A stretch of 64,000 bases of DNA. It comes from VAZQ01 sp036557665 (GTDB taxonomy: Bacteria; Pseudomonadota; Alphaproteobacteria; Rhizobiales; Xanthobacteraceae). The position numbers were made by a program, and so were the translations under genes. The stretch lies in the NCBI GenBank assembly GCA_036557665.1, contig DATBHG010000055.1, positions 124,001 to 188,000 on the forward strand, read 5' to 3'. This document shows, piece by piece, positions 1 through 6,748 of the stretch. Each line of letters opens with the position of its first letter. The stretch's first letter is position 1. The notes beneath the pieces were generated by a model, which worked only from the letters and a program-made list of their open reading frames with translations, made no database searches and was not told the DNA's origin.

Positions 1-1
1 G

Positions 2-1258
2 ACCTGGCGTCTCTACGCCCTGCCGCCGCAGTATCCGCCGCGCTCGGTGGAGGAGGTGCGCGCGCGCACCCTGCTGGGGGGTTTTGAATGCCTGCGGTCC
101 GGGATCACCACGATCCAGGACATGCTCACCCTCTATCCCTTCGACGACCGCCACCTCGACGCAGTCATGCAGGCTTACGAGCAGGTCGGCATCCGGGTCG
201 TCTTCAGCCTGCAATATGCCGACCGCCGGGGCCTCGAGACGATTCCCTACTGGGAGGAGATGTTTCCCGACGATCTGCATGCGCTGCTTTCGGGGGCGGC
301 GGAGCCGGAGCGGCAGCTCGATCTCCTCGGCCATTTCGAAACGAGATGCCTGCAGGCGCCGCCGCGCTCGCGCGTGCATTGGGCGCTCGGTCCGTCGGCG
401 CCGGAGCGCTGCTCCCCTGCGCTGATGGCGCGCACCCTGGAGCTCGCCCGGCGCTACGATATCCCCGTCTATTCCCACATCTATGAGTCGCGCGGCATGG
501 CGCTCCAGGCGCGGCTCACTTTGCCGGAGCACGCAGGCTCGTTGATCAAGCGGCTCGCAGCGGAAGGGGCGCTCGATCCGCGCCTCAATCTCGCCCACAG
601 CGTCTGGCTCGCGCGCGATGAGATCGAGCTGCTGGCCCAGAGCGGCACCGGCGTGGTGCTCAATCCGCAAGGCAATCTGAAAATGAAATGCGGCATCCCG
701 CCGATCCGCGCTTTGCAGGACGCCGGCGTGCGCATCGGGCTCGGTTGCGACAACTGCAGCTGCTCCGACGCCCAGAACATGTTCGTGGCGATGAAGCTGC
801 TCGCATTGCTCGCGGCTGTGAGCGATCCCATTCCCGGGCCGCCGCAGGCCGCGCAGGCCTTGCGCGCGGCGACGCAAGCCGGCGCAGAGGGGGCGCGTCT
901 CGGCAGGACCATCGGGCGGATCGCGCCCGGCTATCGGGCGGACCTCACATTGATCGACATGAGCGACCCGAGCTGGTCGCCATGCAACAGCGCCTTGCGG
1001 CAGCTCGTGCATATCGAGGCCGGACGCGGCGTGCGCCACGTCATCGTCGAGGGAGTGGTAGTCATCCGCGACCGGCAGCTGACCATGATCAAGGAGGACG
1101 AAATCTACGCGGCGGTGGAAGCCGTGATGCCCGGGTTCCGCCGCGACTTCAGCGCCATCTCGGAGCGCGTGAAGCGCCTGCAGCCCTGGCTGGAAGCCGC
1201 GCATAAACGCATGGTCGCGACCGAGCTCGATTTCGATCGCCTCTATGCTCCGTTTTGA
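2..1258 (+). CDS. amidohydrolase, ATZ/TRZ type (5'-truncated)
   Basis: Metal-dependent hydrolase of the amidohydrolase superfamily, closest in pattern to the ATZ/TRZ and guanine/cytosine deaminase group that removes amino or chloro groups from N-heterocycles; the substrate cannot be read from sequence. The frame is open to the window edge with family-like residues before the first GTG (47), so the start lies upstream. Counting from GTG 47, visible metal-site elements are His144 (in SHIYES), His184 (in AHSVWL) and Asp235 (in GCDN), with the family segment LNPQGNLKMKCGIPP before the Asp. The N-terminal HxH motif should be in the missing part. The stop overlaps a TTG codon in the frame of the next gene, so the two are probably co-transcribed. 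Confidence 0.86.
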   Translation, partial: TWRLYALPPQYPPRSVEEVRARTLLGGFECLRSGITTIQDMLTLYPFDDRHLDAVMQAYEQVGIRVVFSLQYADRRGLETIPYWEEMFPDDLHALLSGAAEPERQLDLLGHFETRCLQAPPRSRVHWALGPSAPERCSPALMARTLELARRYDIPVYSHIYESRGMALQARLTLPEHAGSLIKRLAAEGALDPRLNLAHSVWLARDEIELLAQSGTGVVLNPQGNLKMKCGIPPIRALQDAGVRIGLGCDNCSCSDAQNMFVAMKLLALLAAVSDPIPGPPQAAQALRAATQAGAEGARLGRTIGRIAPGYRADLTLIDMSDPSWSPCNSALRQLVHIEAGRGVRHVIVEGVVVIRDRQLTMIKEDEIYAAVEAVMPGFRRDFSAISERVKRLQPWLEAAHKRMVATELDFDRLYAPF

Positions 1259-1293
1259 GATCGGAGCCCATCGCATCGCCGGAGTGGTACATC

Positions 1294-2076
1294 ATGCCGG
1301 AAACGGAGCCGCGCTTCATCTCGTCGGCGCCCAGCCTGGAGGGAAAGGTCGCGCTGGTCACCGGAGCAGCGGGCGGCATTGGATCTGCCATAGTCTTGGT
1401 CTTCCGGGCGGCCGGCGCGCGCGTGCTTGCGCTCGATATCAAAGCCGATGCGCTCGCCCAGGCGTTCAGCCAAACGGACGACGGCGTGAAGGCGCTCTGC
1501 TGCGACGCGACCCGGGAGGACGATGTGCAGAGGGCGGTCGCGGCGGCGGTCGCCATGCTCGGCCGCGTCGATGTTCTGGTGAACGGGGCCGCCTGCGACG
1601 AGCCCAGCGGAACGATCGTCGAGCTCAGCCCCGCGGCGTGGGACCAGACCTTTGCCGCCAATGTGCGCAGCGCCTTTCTGATGAGCCGCGCGGTGGTGCC
1701 GCTGATGGCGCGCTCCGGGGGCGGGAGCATCATCCATATCGCCTCGCAATTGGGGAGGGTCGGCACTGCGAAGCGCCCGGCCTATTGCGCCACCAAGGGC
1801 GCGCTTATCCAGCTGGCGAAGGCAATGGCAATCGATCACGCCGCCGATCGCATCAGGGTTAATGCTCTCTCCCCCGGGGCGGTGGCTACCGGGCGGCTTG
1901 CCCGCCGCTATGGCGATCTCCGGGCCGCGAGCGCGGCACTGGGAGGCTTGCATCTGCTCGGCCGGCTGGCGGAGGCGAAGGAGATTGCTTACGCAGCGCT
2001 TTTCCTGGCCAGCGATCAGGCAAGCTTCGTCACCGGCTCCGACTTCCTGGTGGACGGCGGCTATGCGGCGAGGTGA
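1294..2076 (+). CDS. SDR family oxidoreductase
   Basis: Classical short-chain dehydrogenase/reductase of 260 residues, NAD(P)H-dependent and cytosolic; substrate unknown. From ATG 1294 the cofactor loop TGAAGGIG is at 23-30 and the catalytic Asn-Ser-Tyr-Lys set at about N123, S151, Y164 and K168. The C-terminal VDGG that closes most family members is present. ATG 1294 was chosen because GGAG lies nine bases upstream; a TTG at 1255 overlapping the amidohydrolase stop would add 13 unconserved-looking residues. Close spacing to the amidohydrolase suggests one catabolic unit, with this enzyme oxidising an alcohol or reducing a ketone in the same route (inference). Confidence 0.85.
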   Translation: MPETEPRFISSAPSLEGKVALVTGAAGGIGSAIVLVFRAAGARVLALDIKADALAQAFSQTDDGVKALCCDATREDDVQRAVAAAVAMLGRVDVLVNGAACDEPSGTIVELSPAAWDQTFAANVRSAFLMSRAVVPLMARSGGGSIIHIASQLGRVGTAKRPAYCATKGALIQLAKAMAIDHAADRIRVNALSPGAVATGRLARRYGDLRAASAALGGLHLLGRLAEAKEIAYAALFLASDQASFVTGSDFLVDGGYAAR

Positions 2077-2217
2077 GAGCCGCGCCAATTTTGAACCTGG
2101 GCCGCCGCACATGCGACAAACAGCGGGACATTGCGAGTGGGACTGTCGCGTCCTGAAAGCCGGCAGCATGACCGGGGTGGTCCGGCTGCCGTTGTGTCGC
2201 GTACGATGGAGGCCACT

Positions 2218-2619
2218 GTGGGAAATATGCTTGGAAAAGCGGTGGCGGGCGGTGCCGTCGCGGTAACGCTCGCCGGTTTCATGTCGGTCTCGGCGCAAAC
2301 GGTGATCGCGTATCCTCAATTCAGCAGCGCGCCGGTGCAGGTCGATCCCTACAACGCGTCCGTGGCGGTTGTGACGCAGTCGTCAGAAACCGACTGCCGC
2401 CTGTGGCGCTCATGCGTAGGCTCGCTCGAGCAAATCGACACCGTATATCAGCGGTTCAGCAGCCCGCCGGTGTACATCGATGCCTACAACGAGACCCTGA
2501 CCACCGTTGCGTTGAACGTGGTGGACGCAGCTGCGACGGATGCAAAAGCGAGCTATGCGCTGGCACCCGGTTTCGGCGGCCCGCGGGTGTGGGAAGGCCC
2601 GATCACGCCGGACGAATAG
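2218..2619 (+). CDS. small exported protein with two-copy internal repeat
   Basis: Protein of about 133 residues that I do not recognise. GTG 2218 is preceded by GGAGG at five-base spacing; ATG 2206 or ATG 2227 are alternatives. Residues 1-26 look like a signal peptide (Lys7, hydrophobic core, SVSAQ cleavage region). The mature part carries two imperfect copies of the pattern YxxFSSxPVxxDxYN, at about residues 32-46 and 77-91, 45 residues apart. Between them sit Cys60 and Cys66, which could form a disulfide in the periplasm. It lies between an SDR and a binding protein with over 100 bp on each side, so it is likely a separate transcription unit. No function is proposed. Confidence 0.6.
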   Translation: MGNMLGKAVAGGAVAVTLAGFMSVSAQTVIAYPQFSSAPVQVDPYNASVAVVTQSSETDCRLWRSCVGSLEQIDTVYQRFSSPPVYIDAYNETLTTVALNVVDAAATDAKASYALAPGFGGPRVWEGPITPDE

Positions 2620-2772
2620 GGCTGCCGCTGGTCGCGTCCGCCGATCACTGATCCCGCGCCGTTCTCGCCCTGGGGAGGGAAAGAACGCGCGGGCTGCGCT
2701 CGCCGTCAGATGGCCCGGTTGCCGCAACTCATCGCGGATTGCGCGGTGGCGCGGGCCCGCAAGGAGGCTCAC

Positions 2773-3774
2773 ATGAGCTGCCCCAGACGATTTGTCGTCC
2801 ACGGCATTGCCGCAGTTTCTCTGTTCGGCGCGCTCGCCCTCGCGGCGCCTTCCTGGACATGCCGGTCGTGGGGTGCCGAGCCGCCCGGCATCCGGCTCGG
2901 CTACGGGGCCGCAGCGGAGGAGCAGTTGTATTTGTTGCTGGCAAAACCCGACCTCGGCAAGAATTACGGCAAAAGCTACAAGCTCGACGCCACGCGCTTT
3001 CAGGCCTCGACTCAGCGTTCCCAGGCGTTCGAGGCGGACGCGATCGATATTGCCTCGAGCGGAGCGGTCGGCGTCCTGTTTGCGGCCGCGGAAGGCGTGA
3101 CCGGCAAGGTGATCGCGTCGCTGGTGCGGGAGAGCCCGCGCGGGTTTGCCACGTCGTATTATGTCAAAGCGGACTCTCCTATCCGGAGCGTCGCGGATGC
3201 CAAGGGCAAGATCGTCGGAATCAACGGCTTCAGCACGGACGGCGAGCTCTGGCTCAGGACGGCGCTGGCCCGGCACAATCTTTCCGAGTCCGACGTGACC
3301 GTTACCCCCGTGCCGTTCCCGGCGATGGCCGAAGCATTGAAGGCCGGCAAGATCGACATCGGCGAGTTTCCGCAACCATTCGCGGAGATGCTGGAAAAGG
3401 AGCAGAAGGTCCGCAATCTATTCGATTCCCAATACGGCATGCCCTTCGAGCAGGAGCTGATCGTCTTCATAGCCAAGGATGCGTTTCTCAAGCAGAACGC
3501 GGCTCCTGTGCGCGCCCTGCTGGCGGATTTGCAGGCGGCCACTCGGTTCTATCTGGATAAGCCGCGCGAGGCGCGGCAGATGATTCTCGATGCCAAGGGG
3601 GTGCGTCTCGATCCCGATATCTATCTCAACATGAAAGACTACTATCGCGATCCCAGCTTGCATCCCGATGCGGCAGCGCTCCAGCGGGTGCAGGACGTCA
3701 TGATCAAGACGGGCTTCACCAAGAAGCGCGCCGACATTCGCGCCATGGTGGACGCGAGCTATCTGCCGAATTGA
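2773..3774 (+). CDS. ABC transporter substrate-binding protein, NMT1/TauA type (orphan)
   Basis: Periplasmic binding protein of 333 residues in the NMT1/SsuA/TauA fold, which captures small ligands such as sulfonates, nitrate, pyrimidine precursors or aromatic acids for an ABC importer. Start ATG 2773 has a strong AAGGAGG six bases upstream. Residues 1 to about 35 form a signal peptide ending near SWGAEPP. The body shows the usual order: RLGYGAAAEE near the N-terminus, an SGAVG segment, VADAKGKIVG, and GKIDIGEFPQP. No permease or ATPase gene is next to it, so its partners are elsewhere or it works alone. It is convergent with the M20 hydrolase, with a long hairpin between them. Confidence 0.82.
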   Translation: MSCPRRFVVHGIAAVSLFGALALAAPSWTCRSWGAEPPGIRLGYGAAAEEQLYLLLAKPDLGKNYGKSYKLDATRFQASTQRSQAFEADAIDIASSGAVGVLFAAAEGVTGKVIASLVRESPRGFATSYYVKADSPIRSVADAKGKIVGINGFSTDGELWLRTALARHNLSESDVTVTPVPFPAMAEALKAGKIDIGEFPQPFAEMLEKEQKVRNLFDSQYGMPFEQELIVFIAKDAFLKQNAAPVRALLADLQAATRFYLDKPREARQMILDAKGVRLDPDIYLNMKDYYRDPSLHPDAAALQRVQDVMIKTGFTKKRADIRAMVDASYLPN

Positions 3775-3839
3775 GGAGTGGCTCTGCCTTCACAGGGGCG
3801 ACCGACGGGATCGCCCTCTTTCCACTGCGACGTGCTGCC

Positions 3840-3891
3840 GGCGGGTTACGCGGGCGATCTCGCAAGGGCGAGATCGCCCACTTAACCCGCC
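3840..3891. terminator. long perfect hairpin between convergent genes (terminator or REP-like)
   Basis: An outer arm GGCGGGTTA (3840-3848) pairs with TAACCCGCC (3883-3891), and an inner 12-bp arm GGGCGATCTCGC (3852-3863) pairs with GCGAGATCGCCC (3868-3879) around an AAGG loop. The 21 paired positions are interrupted only by a 3/3-base internal loop. It has no T-run and abuts the stop of the M20 gene, so it may act as a bidirectional terminator. The outer arms resemble an intergenic palindrome I recognise as common in rhizobial genomes. Confidence 0.7.
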
Positions 3892-5160
3892 CTACCTCTT
3901 TTCCTGATTGCACAGGTCCACCGCGATGCGTGCGTACACGCAGGCCGCCTGGTGCAGGCTGTCGATGGTCAGCGCCCGCTTGAAGGAATGCGATATCGAG
4001 CGCGGGCCGTAGGTGAGCGCGGGGATGCCAACCTCGTTGAACACGTTGAGGTCCCGCCACATGCTCGATGTCTCGACATGGGCAGCCGGGGGCTCGCTGC
4101 CGAAATGCGCGCGATGGGCGCGCCGCACAGTTTCTGCCAGGCGGTCGATGTTTCTGGCCTCGTAGCCTGGCCGGAAGTGGTAGAGCTCGACAGCGGCGTT
4201 GAGCCCAAGGTCGGCCAGGAGCCGCGTGATCTCGTCCCTGGTAGCGAGCGGGTCCTGTCCGGGCACCGAGCGCACATCCAGGTAGAGATGACAGACCTGT
4301 GGCGCGAGAATAGGACGATTGGGGTCGCCGCTGCGAATGGCGCCCACCTGCACCTTCGGGATGATGGTGCCTCCAGCGGACTTGTATACCTTCTTCTTTT
4401 GATATTCCGCAGCCCAGCCTTCGATCGCGGCAACGGCCGCCGCTCCGGCGACCAGCATGCTCGGGCTTGCGGCGAGCGTCGTGCGCTCCGGCAGGTAAGG
4501 GGTGTAGAACGGCGGCTGATCCGAGGTGAGGGTGATCTTGTACCAAAGCTTCCCGGCTTCCACCCAGACCAGCCCGAAACCGGTGCCTTCGGCCACGAGC
4601 GCGTAATCGGCCACACCGCCATGGGTGACCAGAAAGCGCGCACCCAGCTCCTTCGATTCCCGGACCGCGCCCGGAGCCTCGTCGCAAGGCTCGCGGCTTG
4701 TTTCCGCCACGACGGCGCTGACCAGGAGATCGCCTTTGAGACGAGCACCCGAATCCTTGACCGCCTTCGCAGCCATAAGGAACGCCGCCATCGGTCCCTT
4801 GTCGTTGCAAATCCCTTCTCCGACCAGCAGATCTCCTTCGAGCCAAGCCTTGTGATAAACGTCATTGCCGGGGTCGCGATGCACCAGGTCGGGTTGGCGC
4901 GGCACGGCTGTATCCATGTGGCTGTTGAAGATCAGGCTGTAGCCGCCGCCCTTTCCCGGAAGCGCTCCGAGGACGTTGAATCTGTCGCTGAGCAGGCCAA
5001 TCCTGCGCGGCGCAAACCCTTCGCGTGCGAGCCACTGATAGATGTGCTCGGCGACGTCCGCCTCCAGCGGGACCGCGCTGTCGATGTTGCAGATTTCAAG
5101 CGCGAACCTTGCCAACTCGTCGCGGTCGATCCGCGCGACGATCTCATCGGCGGCAGACAC
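3892..5160 (-). CDS. M20 family metallopeptidase / amidohydrolase
   Basis: Zinc-dependent hydrolase of the M20 family (ArgE/DapE/carboxypeptidase G2), 422 residues, cleaving an amide or peptide bond of a small substrate in the cytosol. The metal-ligand segment SHMDT has His81 and Asp83, the next ligand Asp120 is in GICNDKGP, and the expected catalytic Glu region is replaced by a less typical AETSREP near 152-158. A late His (SISHSFKR) fits the final zinc ligand. The start is a GTG at 5160, a few bases after the stop of the upstream 68-residue gene, so translation may be coupled. Substrate not determinable. Confidence 0.84.
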   Translation of the reverse strand: MSAADEIVARIDRDELARFALEICNIDSAVPLEADVAEHIYQWLAREGFAPRRIGLLSDRFNVLGALPGKGGGYSLIFNSHMDTAVPRQPDLVHRDPGNDVYHKAWLEGDLLVGEGICNDKGPMAAFLMAAKAVKDSGARLKGDLLVSAVVAETSREPCDEAPGAVRESKELGARFLVTHGGVADYALVAEGTGFGLVWVEAGKLWYKITLTSDQPPFYTPYLPERTTLAASPSMLVAGAAAVAAIEGWAAEYQKKKVYKSAGGTIIPKVQVGAIRSGDPNRPILAPQVCHLYLDVRSVPGQDPLATRDEITRLLADLGLNAAVELYHFRPGYEARNIDRLAETVRRAHRAHFGSEPPAAHVETSSMWRDLNVFNEVGIPALTYGPRSISHSFKRALTIDSLHQAACVYARIAVDLCNQEKR

Positions 5161-5166
5161 TGCGGA

Positions 5167-5373
5167 TCAAGCGGCGTAAAACAGCTTTGGCGGCGGGCTT
5201 CCGTTCCCGAGCCTTCGCACGCGCAACCGAGCCTTCCTGGGCTCCCCTTCGCTGCGCAGGTGCTCTCCGGTCACCTTGTACGCCGCCTCATCGGCGTCTC
5301 TCGCTGCGACAAACCGGGCGTGCTGCTCCTCCCACCGGCCGCGGCGGCACAGTTCAACCTCGTATATCTCCAT
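5167..5373 (-). CDS. small hypothetical protein, 68 aa
   Basis: Short protein of 68 residues, rich in Arg, Glu and Ala, with no signal peptide or membrane segment and no family I recognise. Support for a real gene is contextual: ATG 5373 is preceded by GGGGGAGA at good spacing and the stop lies six bases before the GTG of the M20 hydrolase. It may be a small accessory or regulatory partner of that hydrolase, or an unrelated short protein; the sequence does not decide. Confidence 0.5.
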   Translation of the reverse strand: MEIYEVELCRRGRWEEQHARFVAARDADEAAYKVTGEHLRSEGEPRKARLRVRRLGNGSPPPKLFYAA

Positions 5374-5459
5374 CTTGATCTCCCCCGAGACCCGATCAAT
5401 CGGGGCGCATATGAAATCGGATTTGTGACAAGAGTCGGGCGCGGACCGCCGCTCTCCTG

Positions 5460-5693
5460 TCAGTGGGGTTTGCCCAGGACCGCCGAAAAGGGAACCAGGA
5501 ACAGCTCCTCACCCTCGTCGTCGCTGACGTGCACGCTCCAGTCGCGCCAGTCCTCCGGCCCTGCCGTGCGAACGATGGACTGGATCACCTGGTGTGCGCG
5601 CGCGCGGGCGTCGAAAATGTCCTCGACCTCGCTGCCACGCCGGTCCAAAAGGACCTCTTGCGTGCCTGCACAGTGGAAATACAGGGTAGTCAT
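5460..5693 (-). CDS. DUF6894 family small protein
   Basis: Protein of 77 residues matching the pattern of DUF6894, a family abundant in Bradyrhizobium and Methylobacterium relatives: an N-terminal YFHCAG strand, an acidic middle with a DARARAHQ-type helix, and a C-terminal VSDDEGEELFLVPF strand. Function of the family is unknown. The start ATG 5693 was chosen over a longer open frame because GGGAGG sits immediately upstream and homologues begin just before the YFH strand. It is separated from the 68-residue gene downstream by 86 bp. Confidence 0.75.
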   Translation of the reverse strand: MTTLYFHCAGTQEVLLDRRGSEVEDIFDARARAHQVIQSIVRTAGPEDWRDWSVHVSDDEGEELFLVPFSAVLGKPH

Positions 5694-5858
5694 GTACGCC
5701 TCCCTCTGCGACTGTTTGCGAGCGGCACGCCAAGAGTGCCACGTAACGGGAGCAAAGGCTGTGACTGGCATCACACGGTTGCGCTTTATCCGGCGACGTG
5801 ACCCGCGGGACACGCATTCGCGGCAGATGGTCGCCCGGTAATACGTTAAAGTTGCAGA

Positions 5859-6434
5859 ATGGCCACGCTCGCCGCCGACCCGCCCAGGAGCCTCTTTCGA
5901 TGGCACTATCTGTGGTATGCAGGTGCCGCCATCGCGGTGATGATCGCAGGGATTTCCCTCGGAAATCTCTGGTTTCTCAATTTCATCCACGTGTTCTCGG
6001 CCTTGTTGTGGACCGGCATCGACCTGTTCATGGGGTTCGTGCTGGGACCCATTCTCCGCAGGGTCGATATTTCGGTCCGGCGCGAGGTGGTGCGGCGGCT
6101 AACCCCTCGCACTCTCTTCCTGATGCCGACGATTTCGATCGTCGCGGGCACGACCGGCTGGTTTTTGGCCGTGGACCTTGGCTACACGGCACTGCCGTGG
6201 CCGCAATTCGGCTGGGTTGCGGCGGCCCTGGTCCTCGTGACCTTAATGACCATCCAGGGCCTTGGCTTTCTCACACCGGTGAACGTCCTGGTTTGCCTCG
6301 AGCTGCAGAGCGCCAAGCCTGATCTCGCAAAGATCAGCCGATGGATGCAGTGGTACTTCTACGCGGTGGCGCTGCAGGGCTCCATGCAGGTTGCGATCAT
6401 CATCGTCATGACCCGGTTTCGCATGGGCTTGTGA
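5859..6434 (+). CDS. integral membrane protein, about four helices
   Basis: Protein of 191 residues with hydrophobic stretches near 20-37, 39-65, 88-110, 118-145 and 165-185, separated by Arg-rich cytosolic loops (for example LGPILRRVDISVRREVVRR). A His in the second segment (NFIHVFSALLW) is compatible with heme or metal ligation as in CopD-like and cytochrome b-like membrane proteins, but I cannot assign a family with confidence. It is followed, on the same strand after 314 bp, by a c-type heme-motif protein and then a Rieske oxygenase, so a redox role is possible (inference only). Confidence 0.6.
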   Translation: MATLAADPPRSLFRWHYLWYAGAAIAVMIAGISLGNLWFLNFIHVFSALLWTGIDLFMGFVLGPILRRVDISVRREVVRRLTPRTLFLMPTISIVAGTTGWFLAVDLGYTALPWPQFGWVAAALVLVTLMTIQGLGFLTPVNVLVCLELQSAKPDLAKISRWMQWYFYAVALQGSMQVAIIIVMTRFRMGL

Positions 6435-6748
6435 GGAGAAAGGAAGGGGCGAGACCCTTCTGTAAGGAAGCCGACTTGAGCTCCGGCCGGCTGCAACCAG
6501 GAATTCCCGTGTGTTCCTGTGCAGGGTTGTTCCTGTGCAGGGTCGGTTCATCTCCATACGCACGTTCATGCGTGTGCCGAGCGCTCCCGGCATTATTTGC
6601 ATCCCTGATCCTCGCCGTATCGCCCCGTATCGCCAACTCGTCCCGATGGATTTCGCTTCGGGCGCGTGGCAACATGGAGCGAGCCCGGGGACCGGAGCGC
6701 CCGTCGCATGGGAGCGGCCCAGGCCGTCAGACGAAAAGGGAGCGCGCC
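6435..6748 (+). other. intergenic region upstream of the heme-motif protein
   Basis: No convincing gene is present in these 314 bases. They hold the perfect 16-bp tandem repeat listed separately, a short near-repeat of GTATCGCC around 6613-6632, and the ribosome-binding sequence AAGGGAG at 6736-6742 for the downstream gene. Reading frames through the region lack family-like composition. A promoter for the downstream gene is expected here but no clear -35/-10 pair was recognised. Confidence 0.5.
6512..6543. repeat. perfect 16-bp tandem duplication
   Basis: TGTTCCTGTGCAGGGT occurs at 6512-6527 and again directly at 6528-6543. It lies in the leader region of the heme-motif protein gene. It could be a recent slippage duplication or a doubled regulator site. 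Confidence 0.9.

Noticed and set aside
3952..5841. Long open frame of 629 codons on the plus strand across the M20 gene
   Set aside because: Antisense shadow of the M20 hydrolase and neighbouring genes; its composition is Arg/Gly/Ala-rich with no family motif. High GC gives such frames opposite real genes.
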